Assembly (NCBI GenBank): GCA_026075535.2 | Contig: AP026538.1 | Location: forward strand, 3,162,001 to 3,226,000 | Reading direction: 5' to 3' | Length of the DNA stretch: 64,000 nt | Origin: Tricholoma matsutake | Lineage: Eukaryota > Basidiomycota > Agaricomycetes > Agaricales > Tricholomataceae | Shown here: piece after piece, positions 1-11,652 of the stretch | Numbering within the stretch: position 1 is the first letter of the stretch | Layout of the letters: each line of letters opens with the position of its first letter | Position numbers and translations under genes: made by a program | Notes under the pieces: model-generated | Database searches by the model: none | Told to the model about the DNA's origin: nothing | The model's input: only the letters and a program-made list of their open reading frames with translations

Positions 1-498
1 ACAGTGTGTAGGGACTCTGTGGAGCTTTGGGAAGTGTTGTCCAGTCCGTACCTGCCTATCTTGGGCAGCGCGTTCGCGATTTTCGGGCCTTAGGGGAGAG
101 TTTTCTACTATAAGGGCAACCTAAGCCTCTAGCAAAAGGAAATCCAAAGTTAAAATTATACTACATAATACAGGCATTGGGGACACACCTAGCAAAGGGA
201 AATCCGAAGAGAAAACTCTAAGGATCCCCTTGCTGATGCCCAGTATATGTGAAGACTACAAAAATCAAATATAACCTAAAAATAGAAAAAGGCGGAGATA
301 GGCGGATCAAGGCCGCCGAATGACATCATACCAAGGGGTATATGTCGGAAGGGGTACTCCGCCTCTAAATATAAAAGTGTCAACATGTACAAACATGATA
401 GCAAGGGAAAATTAGTAATAAAATCTGGAAAAATCATAGAAAATGAAGAATAGAAGGAAATGAGGTGGGGAAAAATATAGGACGAACATAAAAAATAG
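1..498. other. No gene recognised; sequence left of Copia-A
   Basis: I see no coding pattern with a recognisable family here. Two loosely repeated motifs (CTAGCAAA(A)GGAAATCC near 128 and 189) suggest degraded repeat DNA. The short minus-strand open frame near 276-509 is hydrophobic and low in complexity and has no family resemblance. The Copia reading frame becomes recognisable only from about 530. Confidence 0.4.
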
Positions 499-540
499 GA
501 AAAACACACAGGGCACCCCCCTAGTCCCCTTACAGTCTTT

Positions 541-1146
541 GGTTGTGGTGCTTATGTCTATCTACCCAAGGAGAAATGTCCAACCACATTAGCTCCTCGA
601 TCAGAGTTAATGATGTACCTTGGATTAGAAGATGGCATTAAAGCATACCGTTTCATGCGACTTAGTGGCGCAATATTCATTGGTGCTATGGCACTATTTG
701 ATGAAACATTGTTCCCATGCTGTCTTGGAGCTAAAACTCCTGCCAAGACAGACCTTGGTGATTTTCCACCTCCAGAACCAGAAGATGATGACCACTCATC
801 TGGAATGGATGGCGATGATTCTATACTGCCACAAAATCCACCCCTTCCTCCGTCATCAGAAAAAGATGATAATGATGTACCAAGCGAGCAAAAGGTGCAT
901 GACGATGCGACTGATGCTCCTCCTCTGCTGCCTCCAGTAACCACTGAGGACTTTCATCCAAGACGTGGTGATCAACAGGAATGGCAGCAATTGCCCCGTC
1001 GATCAGGCAGGCAGAGGAACATCCCAAACTGTCCTGGCAATACCTATGGAGAGAAGCGACTCCCCTCTGACATAGAGAGAGACATTGCATGTGATCAATA
1101 TTGGAAGAGATCTGTGGGTCAAGATTTGGATCATAACCAAACATGA
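541..1146 (+). pseudogene. Copia-A integrase C-terminus and linker
   Basis: The frame reads through the typical end of a Copia integrase: a FGC-AYVYLPKE block, then an LAPRSELMMYLGL block and GIKAYRFMRLSG, which are hallmark sequences between integrase and RT in fungal Copia elements. It continues into an acidic, proline-rich linker (about residues 50-130) that is expected to vary. The frame opens before the first ATG at 610 because this is an internal polyprotein piece. It stops at 1146. RT begins about 240 bp later in another frame, so the polyprotein is interrupted here. Confidence 0.8.
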
Positions 1147-1382
1147 CCACGATCTCAACAGCAAGAACCAGTTGCTGGACCAAGTTCAGCACCCCATGAG
1201 AGTGTGCCCAATTCCAATAATCAAGAACATGATCACCCAATGGGGGAACTGGACGAAGCAGGTTATATTCAAAATATAACCAAGGAAGGTGGAGATAAGC
1301 TTATTCGCTGGCTGTTGTCACACCATCAAGCAAAATAAGCCAAGTTCCAAACCGATATTGCGATATTGCGCGCCTACCATGG

Positions 1383-2895
1383 CAGCAGCAACTTGAGTGG
1401 AAACAGGCTTGTTGTGAAGAATTAGAGGCTCTTCACAAGCGACAAGTCTATGACATCGTCGATCTTCCACATGATCAAAAAATGATCAAAAATAGATGGG
1501 TTTTCTCCATGAAATCAGACGGAAGAAAAAGAGCCAGACTCATGGCCAAAGGCTTTTCACAAGTTGAAGGCATTGACTTTGATGAGATTTTCTCACCAGT
1601 AGTCCGCTATGAGACCATATGCCTCATGTTTGCACTTGCATCTCTAGAAGGCATGTATATGACCAGTCTAGATGTAAAAACTGCATTTTTATATGGCAAA
1701 CTAGATGAGGAGATCTATATGGATCAACCTGAGGGTTTCAGACTTGAGGGAAAAGAGTGCAAAGTAATGCGCTTATGCCGAGCATTGTATGGCCTTAAAC
1801 AGGCCTCACTAGCATGGTGGAAACTTGAAAGAGCTAGAGGCATTTATGCTCACCATTGGGTTCGTGCACGCCAGCTCCAATGCCAGCATTTTCATACACA
1901 AGGATCCTAAGACAGGCAGCATTGTTATTGCACTGGTCTATGTTGATGATGGCTTGTTCATGGGGAAGAACAAGAAACTTGTGGATGAAAAAAAGAATGC
2001 TTGTCTAAAGCATTGGGAGTGCCATAGTACTGAAAAAGTCACAGAATTCTTAGGCATGCGCATCACCCAGACCACAAATAAAGTCAAACTCGATCAAACC
2101 GAATATCTCGCCAAAGTGCTTGAGAGGTTTGAGATGACAAATGCCAAAGTTGCCCCCACTCTGCTCCTGACTGGTTACAAACCGTCGGAAAACACGGCGA
2201 TGCCAAATGCAGCGCTTAGATCAAAATATCAGTCTGTGATCGGATCTTTATTGTATCTGATGCTCGGAACGTGACCTGATATCACTTATGTGGTAATCAA
2301 GATGTCGCAATTCTCAGCTAATCCTAGCCAAGAACATCTAGACAAAGTGATGTACATCATGCACTATCTGGTGGGAACCCAGAAATATAACATTGTCTAC
2401 AATGGAGAGAAATCCGAAGGGCTACAGGCCTTCACAGACTCTGATTGGGCAGCTGACACTGTCAAGCACCAATCTACAATGGGTTACTTTGCTACTCTAG
2501 CGAGTGGCATTGTGTGCTGGCAGTCCTGTTTACAAAAAACTGTAGCACTGTCATCCACAGAAGCCGAATATATGGCTCTCTCCGACACTTGTTGGCAGAT
2601 AGTGTGGATAGAGTCCTTATTCCAGGAACTTGGATATATACTGAAGCGTGTACCAATCTGCGCTGATAATCAGGGATCCATCTTTATCGGATCAAATCCA
2701 GTTCAGGAAAGAAGGACCAAACATATAGACATTTGCTACCACTATACCCACGAATGCATAGAAAATGACAAAGTCACAGTCATTTTCATTCCTGGAAGTG
2801 ATAATCTGGCTGACATGTTCACAAAGAACCTTGGCACCATCCTATTCAGGAAATTTAGAGACTCTCTCGGAATTACTTTTGAGGTTCAAACTTAG
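1383..2895 (+). pseudogene. Copia-A reverse transcriptase and RNase H
   Basis: This encodes the Copia RT (RVT_2) and RNase H that copy the element's RNA. RT starts at WKQACCEELEAL and runs through KNRWVF, FSPVVRYETI, LDVKTAFLYG, LYGLKQA and the catalytic YVDD (about 1939-1950). The frame changes near 1815-1825, between LAWWK and KELEAF. A TGA at 2272-2274 sits where relatives have the R of TRPDITY, so a CGA to TGA change is likely. RNase H follows with SDWAAD, SSTEAEYMAL, TKHID and ADMFTK to the stop at 2895. Apart from these two lesions the domains are well kept, so the copy is not very old. Confidence 0.88.
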
Positions 2896-2927
2896 CTGCT
2901 TAGAGTGCTGTACAGTTTGAGGGGGGG

Positions 2928-3194
2928 TGTTGAAATTAATTACCAATATTGTTACATGTTGCATATGCATATTCTCCCACATTAATTACCAATATTGTTA
3001 CATGTTTCATATGCATATTCCTCTGGAGTCATGTGACATCCTTATTATTATGTATATAAGGAGAACCTGTACCGTAGTAGGAATACAGTGTTCTTACCTC
3101 TGCTAACCCTAGCTGTAAGTCTAACTAAACCCCAGGTAGGTTGTAAGGAATGTGTAGTCTCTTCCCCTGTGCAGCGTATATAGTCTGCTCCAAC
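2928..3194 (+). repeat. Copia-A 3' LTR
   Basis: The LTR starts right after a G-rich polypurine tract and is bounded by a perfect 5-bp inverted repeat, TGTTG at 2928 and CAACA ending at 3194 (267 bp). A TATATAAG box lies near 3052-3059. The right end is inferred from the inverted repeat only, because no 5' LTR is present to confirm it. An alternative end at TAAAACA (3237) is less convincing. Confidence 0.6.
2935..3026 (+). repeat. 46-bp tandem duplication in the Copia-A LTR
   Basis: A unit beginning ATTAATTACCAATATTG occurs twice in a row, at 2935-2980 and from 2981 to about 3026, with one internal G/T difference and a diverged end. It lies in the U3 part upstream of the TATA box, where LTR enhancers are normally found. 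Confidence 0.85.
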
Positions 3195-4000
3195 AGCTAT
3201 AGTCACTTACATGATAGCTAGCTGTTCTGTTAAAACAGAGAGAGAGCCCAAAAAGCACTCGTGAATCTCCTTCCAATGCTGCTGAACAATTCCACACTTT
3301 CCCAAGGCCAGTAGTTGGTCGGAAAGATTGTTGAAATGATATGATATGATATGATTCTTTACATAAGTAACTCAGGCAAGGAACAAGCCATACCTCACTG
3401 ACTCCAGGTAGGTAAGTGAGTAAGTACTAGATAAATAAGATTATACAAGGCAAGAGGCATTGGGATTCACTCTAAATATACATGGGATGGATCTTGGTGA
3501 ATATGTATTCAATGAACAAGTATGTACTCAGATAAGCATTGAGTGAAAGACTGGGATAAGGCAACCATGCATCAGCGCTCAGCCACAAACGAGGCTTACA
3601 TAAGTACAACCGACTTAAGTTCTATAGTAACCCGAAAAACACATCCATTATACAATATCTGTTCCTACGATAAAGACGAAAAAAAAAAAAACCACTGTTA
3701 CACTAACAAATAACGTAATGCGAGACACTTGGCAAAGAGGAAGCAAGATATAAAATAAATAGATAGAAAAAGGTGGGGTGAACGTGATATGCTGGGGATA
3801 AGGGTAAGGGAATGAGTGAGGGAGTGTGAAAGTGGGTAGGTCGAATGATCCTGTATTAGATAGATAAAAGGATGGGTGTATAATGTTAATACGAAAAAAG
3901 AAGAAAAAAGGACGTTTCGTGATAAAGGCAAAGACCCCAGCGAGCTACAAATTGAAAAAAAAAAAAAACCACGAACAAAAAAAAAAAAGCACACGTAGCA
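3195..4000. other. Intergenic DNA downstream of HPC2
   Basis: No gene is seen. There is a short (ATGAT)n microsatellite at 3336-3355 and several A runs of about 10-13 bases (near 3680, 3957 and 3979). Those nearest 4001 probably lie in the 3' UTR of the minus-strand HPC2 gene. The open frames here are low-complexity shadows. Confidence 0.5.
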
Positions 4001-6373
4001 TCAAGTCTCGTTCTCCATCGCCTCTTTCTCGAACCGTTTCTTCATCGCGCTCACTATACAACAGCAACACCAATTAACGCCCCCCGCCCCCGAAAAGCAA
4101 AAGAAAAAAAGAAAAAAACCACGTACCATCTCGCGAGATCTGTCCAGACGACATCCACCCATCTGGAAACGCAGCTACGATCTACAAACACACCCCAAAC
4201 GAACCAGGTTGCCATTGTCAATCATCCCACCCACCCACAGAAAGAAAAGAAAAACACCAAAACTCACCTTCTGATAAAGCACCTTTCTCAACCCCTGTTC
4301 GCTAACCTGCATCACGGAGCCTTCCAGGGTACTACAAACGCACCACACATCAACAACCCACCCACCAAAAAAAAAACCAAAAAAAAAAAAAAAACACACA
4401 CACACACACACTCACTTCTTTTCGTTCTCCAGCCTACAGCACTCATTGCTCAAAAGCACAAGCTGCCACACAATAGCCTTCATGCTCTCCGTCATTCTAT
4501 ACTTTTTCGCAGGGGGATGTTGACCTTGGTCCTTCTTCTCGTCTTTACCTTCTCCTTTGTCTTTCCCTTCTCCTTCTCCTTTGTCTTTCTCCTTGTCCAT
4601 GTCCTTGTCCTTACCCCCATCATGCGGTGGGTCAACATCCATCTCCTCTGTCGGATGCCTCGTAGGCCCAGCAGAATCCGTACCAGTCCCAGTCCCAGTC
4701 CCAGTCCCTCCACCTTCGGGGTTAGCAGCTGCTTCTGCGCGCAGCTTTTCTTGTCGTTTGTCTTGGGACAGAAGTATAAGCATCCAGGCGATCATCGTCC
4801 ATGATTGAGAAAACACCAAAAAACATACCCCAAGCAATGACGCTCTTCTCCCATTCCTCTTCGGCTTTGGAGAACCCCGCTTGAGCCTGCGCTGCTAGAT
4901 CTACCAAGAGGGATTCTTGGCGCTGATGTAGCATTGCCAAGTGTTCAGGGAACACTGTCCGTTTGATGAGTTTCTGAGATGAGGGGGGTCAGTGAGGAAG
5001 GAAGTGTTGTTTGGTTTGGGGGAGGACGTACACTCATAGTAAACTTGTTATATGGAAACAAACTAGGCATGAGGCTGAAAAAGTGCTCGTCGTATTCGTC
5101 GAGCTTGATGGCGAGGATGGCGAGTGATGAGAGGTGGGGTTTGATGTTGGGTGGGAACTTTCCTTTCTGGTCCCAGTTTTCTGAAGGGTGGTGGTTGTTA
5201 AAAATGTGTAGGTTATGTATGAGGAAGGAAGCGTTACCTTTAGAGACAGCCTGTTTAAGGGTCTCAATAGCAGCCTGCAGTTCGGGATGGAACGAATGCT
5301 ATGGACAAAATCAACACTAGGATAAGGAGGGGGAAAAAAACGGTTACGCACAATATCGACGACCTTTCTCTTTTTCCCGCCCTCCACGACAGTGATATAC
5401 CGTTTCCTCTTCTGACCCGCCCTCTCCTCCTCTACAGGGTCACCTTCAAGATGTGACTCGGCCTCACCCTCCACCTCCATCGCAGACGCAGACGCAGACG
5501 CAGACCCCACCTTCCTCCTCGCCTCGTCCACATCAGACCCAACAGAAACCGACGGCCCCATCGGTGAATCACGAGACGTCGACATCCCCTCCCCACCCTC
5601 CTTTATAGAACCCAGTTGATTACTAGGCTTTTTGGTCGATACGGTGGATGTAGAAGCCCCACCGCCCTCCTTTTCCTTTTTGACGGTGGATAGGGCTAGT
5701 GGGTTCTTTGATTTAGGTTTCTTGGGTGACTTGTCTTTGAGGAGGGCTACTTCTCCGGAGGATACGTAGAAGCCTTGTTGTTTTGTTTGTGCAAAGTAGG
5801 TACGCTCGTCGAGGGCTAACTCTGAGTCGTCAATAAAGGGGTCGGATACATCGTAGTACTCTGATGAGGGGTTTTTCTTCTATAGAGTATAAAATGAGTG
5901 ATAGGAGAAGGGAAGAAGGGGGGTGGGTGTACCTTTTTCTTTTTCTTGGTTGGTTCGTCCTTGACTTTATCTTTATCTTTATCTGTATTATCTTTATCTT
6001 TATCTTTCTCCTTGTCATCTTCGTCGTCATCGCTATCACTGGCTACACCGCCAGCAGCGAGAGCAATAGGAGGAGTAGGTGGTCTCTGACCAGTTGCACG
6101 GGCGACATTAGCGATATCTACAGCATAATTATCTGGACCACCAAGTTTTATTTGGAGACGAATAGTTTGAAGAGGAGGAGGTGGTGGTGGAGGAGTAGGA
6201 GGAGTGGGAGAAGGAGATCGGGGTTTATGAGGTTTTGAGGAACGTGGTTTTGAAGAAGAAGGAGGAGGATGGTTGTTGGTGTTTGGAGGGAGGGGGAGTA
6301 CAGGGATGTCGGAGGGAAAGTTGTTGTGGATGGATATTGGCACATCATCCATGTTCGTGGCAAACCCGTTCAT
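4001..6373 (-). CDS. HPC2: HPC2/ubinuclein-family subunit of the HIR histone chaperone complex
   Basis: This host gene encodes a nuclear protein of the HPC2/ubinuclein family, part of the HIR (HIRA) complex that deposits H3-H4 outside replication. Exons on the minus strand are 6373-5933, 5879-5352, 5298-5238, 5180-5032, 4973-4829, 4761-4416, 4331-4268, 4181-4127 and 4053-4001. All introns are GT-AG and 53-86 bp, and the phases join to 613 aa. An acidic/lysine (DKDK) and proline-rich N-terminus precedes the family signature YDVSDPFIDDSELALDE with YVSSGEV (about residues 153-190). The conserved middle domain is spread over the later exons (HPELQAAIETLK, GKFPPNIKPHL, FPYNKFTM, PEHLAMLHQRQ, FPDGWMSSGQIS). 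An ATG at 6352 is an alternative start. The stop of ECM14 is only 64 bp upstream of this ATG. Exon joins are my own reading and have no transcript support. Confidence 0.9.
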
Positions 6374-6437
6374 CCTTTCCTTACACTCTCTGTTCTCATT
6401 GGTTCGGCTATTCCCATATATATTTCATGCACGCTTG

Positions 6438-8346
6438 TCATGTACGCTGCTCAATAAACCTCGCCAGATACTCAACCATCCTTCCCGTCTCCTCCCCAAC
6501 AGGCCTAATCCATCTTGATGGTAACGAGAACCCATACTATACGTCAAGTTTCTCATAACAATACTGTAATCATTCTTGAACAAGTCTGGCAAACGCACTG
6601 TACCAGTATCCCTCAGATGCACAGCATACGAATACTTGATCCCTCCACCCTTGTACATCCAATCCACAATATTTCCAGGCGCGCGATACAGCATCTCACA
6701 TAGCCTCCCTGTCTAATCAACAAAATAATCAATAATCAAACAAATCAAGTACCAACCACCTACCACGATAACAGTCCCATGTGTCAACTGCATAGCGCGA
6801 GCTGCCCCCAACCCAGCCTCTATCTGGTCTTCCGCATCCTTAGGTGTCTTCTTGCAAGAGTACGAAAACGGCGAAGACACTGTGATTCGCTTTTATATCC
6901 CGATTAAAATAAAATAAAATCAACAACTCACACATCTGTCCATAACTCCGCAAATCGATGAATCCGACTACATGTGGAAGCGTGGAGATCCAGTTCGCGA
7001 TGTTGTTCACTTCCGGTGCTTCAAAGGGGCGGTGGCCTGGGTACCACGGCAAGCAGGCGTCGGGCGTTTTACCTTTGACGTAGGAACCTGTCGGGGCGGG
7101 GGCACGGGCTTTCCATTTATACCCCTATTTTGTAAACATTCAACATTTAGAGAGAAAATATGTAAATGTTTGTGTGATTACCCAGTTTCTGTAATTGACG
7201 AGTTAAGCATGTCAGAAAAAGGCGACGTTGCTCACCGGTTCATATCCAGTCCTACGCATTTATATTTAGGACCAAAGTTTTGTCTAGTTTTATACCTGTT
7301 CATATAAGTAAGATTATGCGAGCGAGAAGGAGGTGGTAATAGTAGTAAAAAAAAAGTAGAAACGCGGACCAGAAACGATCGCTCTCCCATGTATAATCGT
7401 ATCCATCTGGATTTGGCGATGGGATGATGTGAAAGTCCTATCAAAATATGAGGACGAGGAACCGAAAATTAATAGACACACACGAAGACGTCCAATAGGG
7501 GAGACAGTGATTGCGGCTCAGACGCGTCGGATGTAAGGGCGTGCGCCAAGTACAAAGACGTAGCTGTAGCGACCCACTACAAAAAATCCATAAGTCCAGA
7601 GTAAGCAAACATCGGTAAAAAAAAAAAAAAAAAAAGAACGCACCTCTCGTGCATGCTGAGCCCCAATAATAACAAACGCCGGCTTCACCTCAGGTTCAGG
7701 TTGATTCTCCATCCTTTGCCTCTTTTCTTGCGTCTGCCCTTTCGAGATAGTCAAGCCCACCATCTCCCTCCCCTGACCACTATGTCCCAATTTATGCACT
7801 CGCGTCATGTTATGATAGAGCGCAGCGAGTTTATGAACGAACGCATCGATTTCGAATAACGGGTGATAGTCCAGATGATAAGTACTATTCTCGAGTGAGG
7901 GCAAGTTCCAATCGTTGATAGATTCCGAAAGTGTTTTGTTGGTGGATATCGAACGTGTATCGAGTTTGATGTTCTTCAGGGAATGTGGAAGATCCAGGAG
8001 AGATACCGGAAGCTCAGGAGCGGAATGTGGGGTGTATACATCGACATGCGATGGGGTAACCTGCCACAGGTCTAGATCGTTCTTCTGCTCGTCGAAAAAG
8101 TTATATGTGAACTAAGCGTCAAGATAAGCAAAGAACATCCTTTCAGTGTACCTCTGCGAGTTCCAGAACATGCTCGAGTACACCAGATTCCGTAATGTTG
8201 AACCGTCGAAGGTACCCTATTGGCGAGGGTTCTCCAGGCAGATCCAGCCTAACTTGTTGGGTCTGAGCCTCATCTCCGAGATCCGGTTGGGGCTGGGCTA
8301 GTACGTTTGCGACTATCCAGATGAGCGAAAACAGCCTTGAGGTCAT
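6438..8346 (-). CDS. ECM14: ECM14-like M14 metallocarboxypeptidase pseudoenzyme, secreted
   Basis: Ten exons on the minus strand join in frame to 470 aa: 8346-8152, 8111-7644, 7576-7484, 7437-7370, 7295-7236, 7188-7182, 7124-6932, 6879-6764, 6712-6599 and 6536-6438. Introns are GT-AG, 40-74 bp. A signal peptide (about residues 1-18) leads into a propeptide and an M14 carboxypeptidase fold with GAQHARE (zinc ligands H218, E221), DFHIIPSPNPDGY, GLDMNRNW, APGNIVDW and LRDTGTYGFSLP. The third zinc ligand His is Arg (DLRSYGQM, R356) and the catalytic Glu position is His (VHLRDTG, H432). Catalysis is therefore unlikely, which fits the ECM14 family, whose yeast member is an inactive cell-wall biogenesis factor. 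Start choice: ATG at 8346 gives a signal peptide; the longer upstream frame does not look coding. Confidence 0.92.
7182..7188 (-). other. 7-nt micro-exon of ECM14
   Basis: Between a 47-bp intron ending CAG and a 57-bp intron starting GTAATC, only AAACTGG is needed to rebuild the M14-conserved NRNW motif: R295 is split CG|A, then N296 and W297. Without this exon the motif is lost and the frame breaks. Confidence 0.85.
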
Positions 8347-9755
8347 GGTGCCTGCGTTACGGGGTATTATATCCCTTTGACTCGGAGATTCAGAAAGGAG
8401 AACGATATAAGTAAGCAATGTAATGTAGCGATTCGTCCCGTGAGATATTTTCTGCCTCAAGTCGCGTCCGTAGGACCGTAATATTTGGTCGTGTGACAAA
8501 TCTCCAAAGGCGTTCCTCGGACTCGGTGTTGTTGTACATGCGTTTATACCCACACATACGAAACTTGTTTGAGCAGCTTCAGCATCTTTTTCCCACTGGC
8601 AAAAGCTTGCAGTCGATTCCAGGCAACTTTACGGTCAACTCTTCAAGATCTTTTCTGACGAACCCGATATCCAACTAGCGGCCCGTTACGGGTTCAATTT
8701 TAAAATTTCGACGCGTTGCCTATTGACGGAATCCATAACTGCTTTACACCAGCAGGTCAAGTCACGGTAAATCTCTATCTACTCCAGGAGCGTTATCAAC
8801 GCCTACATGCAGAATTCTCTTACGGACGTGGGACGACGTCATTTTTGCGACACCGGCCATCAAAGCTAATGTCTACATTGACGTATTTACTCCAAGGCGT
8901 GGTGCCTTCTTCAAACCCCTATGTGGGATATGTTAGTGAAGATACTGGAGATACGAGTTATCTCCAGTCATAGTCGTCATGTCGCCGCAACCTGAAAAGC
9001 AAAAAAGTCGCCTACATACATAGGCTACAGCATCATTCATGTGCTTCACGGCCGCTATAGGGTAGCCAACGTGCCGCGTCTATCATAGGTATTTCTACTG
9101 TACACATTTTGATTGTAAACTACTTTCCTCATTATGACGAGCTCCCAATGCCTCCCATCAGCTGACTCCGAGACCGCGCCCCCATGATACTAACACTTAT
9201 CCTACATACATAACAGATGATTAGACGATACGTGACAATGAAGCAGCGCCTGGTAAGTATCGCAGGAAATTATTTCTGGCAGTTTCAAGTTGCTCTACGT
9301 GCCGCGCACAAGGGTGATGGTTATTGGGTACATCACATGTACAAGAGCCGTGGAGCGGTGCAGACTATATCACTGTATGAAGCGGTACAGACTATAATCA
9401 CAGATAGCACGTCGATAAGGTAATCATATATAGGTGTGAGAAGGCAAGACGTATGTTGGCGGGCGATAAAAGGGCCGTGAGGACCGAAGAACGCGGGTAC
9501 TTTACGACTTGAAAGTTGACCATCAACGAACTTTCGCAGCCGAAGCGGCTACCGCGGACCGTTGAGCATTATGTGCACGTGTTTATCCTGTATAAGACTC
9601 ACGCCCCGAATCAGCCTCTCATTCCTAATTTATTGTTGTGGGCAAGACCTCAAGAATGATTCGCCACTTGCCGGCACGGTGAAACATCCAGTGAGGGCTC
9701 TGGTGAGACTGGCGAGAACACTAAATTACCTTTTTTATGGTACATATGGCACTAT
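8347..9755. other. Intergenic DNA upstream of ECM14; no gene recognised
   Basis: It must hold the ECM14 promoter near 8347-8450, but no clear TATA box is visible. A perfect 9-bp stem (CTGGAGATA / TATCTCCAG, 5-nt loop) lies at 8945-8967, and a 31-bp imperfect direct repeat (GCGGT(G/A)CAGACTATA) at about 9356-9392. The short open frames have no family features. Confidence 0.45.
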
Positions 9756-11640
9756 CTAGCTAGTTTGTACACCTAGAGACCGTAATAGCCCAGCCTCATC
9801 CCAATCCTCTCTGTTTCCATCCTTTTCTGATCCTATATTAAGTTCTTCATAAACTGTCATAGGCATGGCACCTGCCTGAATGTTATCCAGTTCTGAAATG
9901 TCATATACTTGTTCCAATGCAACATTGGGAGCTAGTCCATCTCCATCCTTGCAAGCAAATCCCTGTTCACCGAGCTTTGCAAACTCTGCCTCAATCTCCT
10001 CAGCAGTGATAGGCTCGTCATCCTCAAGATCTTCTCCAATACCATTTGTCAGAGTGTTTAACATGAAAGTTTCGAGAAGAATGTCCACCCGTGCAACATT
10101 GATGCTGGCCTGCTCTTGTGTGTGCATGTGAGTGAATCTTTGACCAATTCCAACGATGTGCAATATTAGCAGCAATTTGATGGGCATCATCGAGCTTCCA
10201 GGAATGCTGATGAAATGGCAAGTTTCCTGCAGAGTGGGTGGAGAAATAATGCAAGCTAATGAAGATCTGTGTTCATTGCATGGAACTGATCCTTTACCAC
10301 TTGTCGAGCATGATCAAGAAAGCCCATCCCTCACTTTCGATAATCTTGCAATGTGCCCAGATCAACTGCAACATGCAGTCTGCCAGTGTAGCATCACACA
10401 CCTCAACGTCTCCAATGATATTCACAAGTGGCTTACAGACGTGGATCAGCTGGTCAGTGAGAGACCAGTGCTCAACATCCAATACAGTTTGAACCACATC
10501 TTTCATCACTGGGGTCAGCCCACCCATCATTCTCTGCACATCATCATGGAGACAAAGTTCAGATAGTGCAGGTCAATATTCATGGACACTGCAAAATTGG
10601 GGCATAGAACCTGGACTCCATATTTGTCTTTAATTTCTGAGTAATGTTCTTGGATTGTGTGACTTCATTTAACTGACCACCCCAGTGATGTGATGAATTA
10701 AAGAATGACACAATGCGTGAATTCTTTGTAATCATAACCTTGATCTTTGGCCATGCAGCAATCTTTCTGACAATGGTGTTGATACCATGCATGAAACATG
10801 CTAAGGGCTGACATTTGGGTCAGTCTTTGCATTTATTCTTGAACAGTTTGAACCATTTACCAGAATCCATGGATACTTTGCTGTCCATTTACAATGGAAG
10901 GCTTGCATAGTGGTTGGACTATCTGTACAAACTGCAATGACAAGTTGTGTATTGATACTCTTTCTTGTGAATGCCTTATCTGACACTTCTACAAGATTGT
11001 CTGCCATAGCTTGAATACCTGTCAACTGCTGGAGACCCAGAATTATGGGATGTGCACCAACTTTGGCAAGAAGGCTGCCATAAATGCTTCTTTGCATGGA
11101 ATCATCCCATCCATCAAGCAAATATGTCAGGTTATTCTGTTCTTCCAACCTTTGCATATCTTCCACAATGGCACGCTGTTCCTCAGCCAGCAGATATCTC
11201 TCCATCAAAACATAGCATGATAGAGTAGAATACAATGGCTGCAGCCCATACAACCATTTGAGGAAGAATGGGTTGCCTGCTGCTGAGAAAGCAATGTTTG
11301 TGTGCACAAAAAACCTGAGAACTTCAGAATTAGGGAGTTGAGATTTGTCTGTATCAATGCACATACCTTAACAGGTGAATGTTTGACTTATCCACTCCAT
11401 CAGTACTCATTGCCCTATCAAGGAATGCATCCACCATCCTCTTCATGGCAATCACTTGGCCTGAGGCACTTTTTGCCTTTTTCTGTACAACAACACCCGG
11501 CATTTGTGAGGAAACAGCCCCATTACCTAATAAATTTTCATTTTCATTTTATTATGTTGAATTATGCTACATTATGCTGGATTGTGCCACACTTTGCTAG
11601 GATGAGAATTTTATTTCACATGCATCAATATGTATGTGCA
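9756..11640 (-). pseudogene. hAT-A copy 1: decayed hAT-like (DUF659-type) transposase
   Basis: This is a minus-strand transposase relic. From the N-terminus it reads MKRMVDAFLDRAM (near 11440), then FFVHTNIAFSAAGNPFF and LLDGWDDSMQRSIYGSLL (10801-11364), which resemble the DUF659 part of fungal hAT-like transposases. CFMHGINTIVRKIAAWP and FFNSSHHWGGQLNE follow (10580-10800), then DVEHWSLTDQL with DATLADCMLQLIWAH (10294-10539). An acidic C-terminal part lies at 9756-10190. Frames change between blocks and stops occur, so it is non-functional as written. A candidate intron lies near 11325-11370. No terminal repeats were found at either end. Copy 2 follows directly in the same orientation. Confidence 0.75.
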
Positions 11641-11652
11641 CGTCGGTAGCAA

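Larger units (their letters stand above)
499..3194 (+). mobile_element. Copia-A: 5'-truncated Ty1/copia LTR retrotransposon
   Basis: This is a decayed Ty1/copia element in plus orientation. It begins inside the end of the integrase and keeps the integrase-RT linker, reverse transcriptase, RNase H, a polypurine tract (GAGGGGGGG just before 2928) and a single 3' LTR. There is no gag, protease, integrase core or 5' LTR, so the copy is 5'-truncated. A frameshift near 1815-1825 and a TGA at 2272-2274 break the pol frame. The left join with unrelated sequence lies somewhere between 499 and 535. It differs in sequence and LTR from Copia-B and Copia-C further right. Confidence 0.85.

Noticed and set aside
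558..1240. Long minus-strand open frames opposite the Copia-A linker
   Set aside because: They are antisense shadows of the integrase-RT linker and have no domain resemblance.
5830..6558. Several overlapping plus- and minus-strand frames around HPC2 exon 1
   Set aside because: They come from low-complexity proline and Asp/Lys-rich coding DNA read in wrong frames. Only the frame with the family motifs joins with proper introns.
8347..9755. Possible host gene upstream of ECM14
   Set aside because: Frames are short, with no recognisable motifs or convincing splice pairs on either strand.
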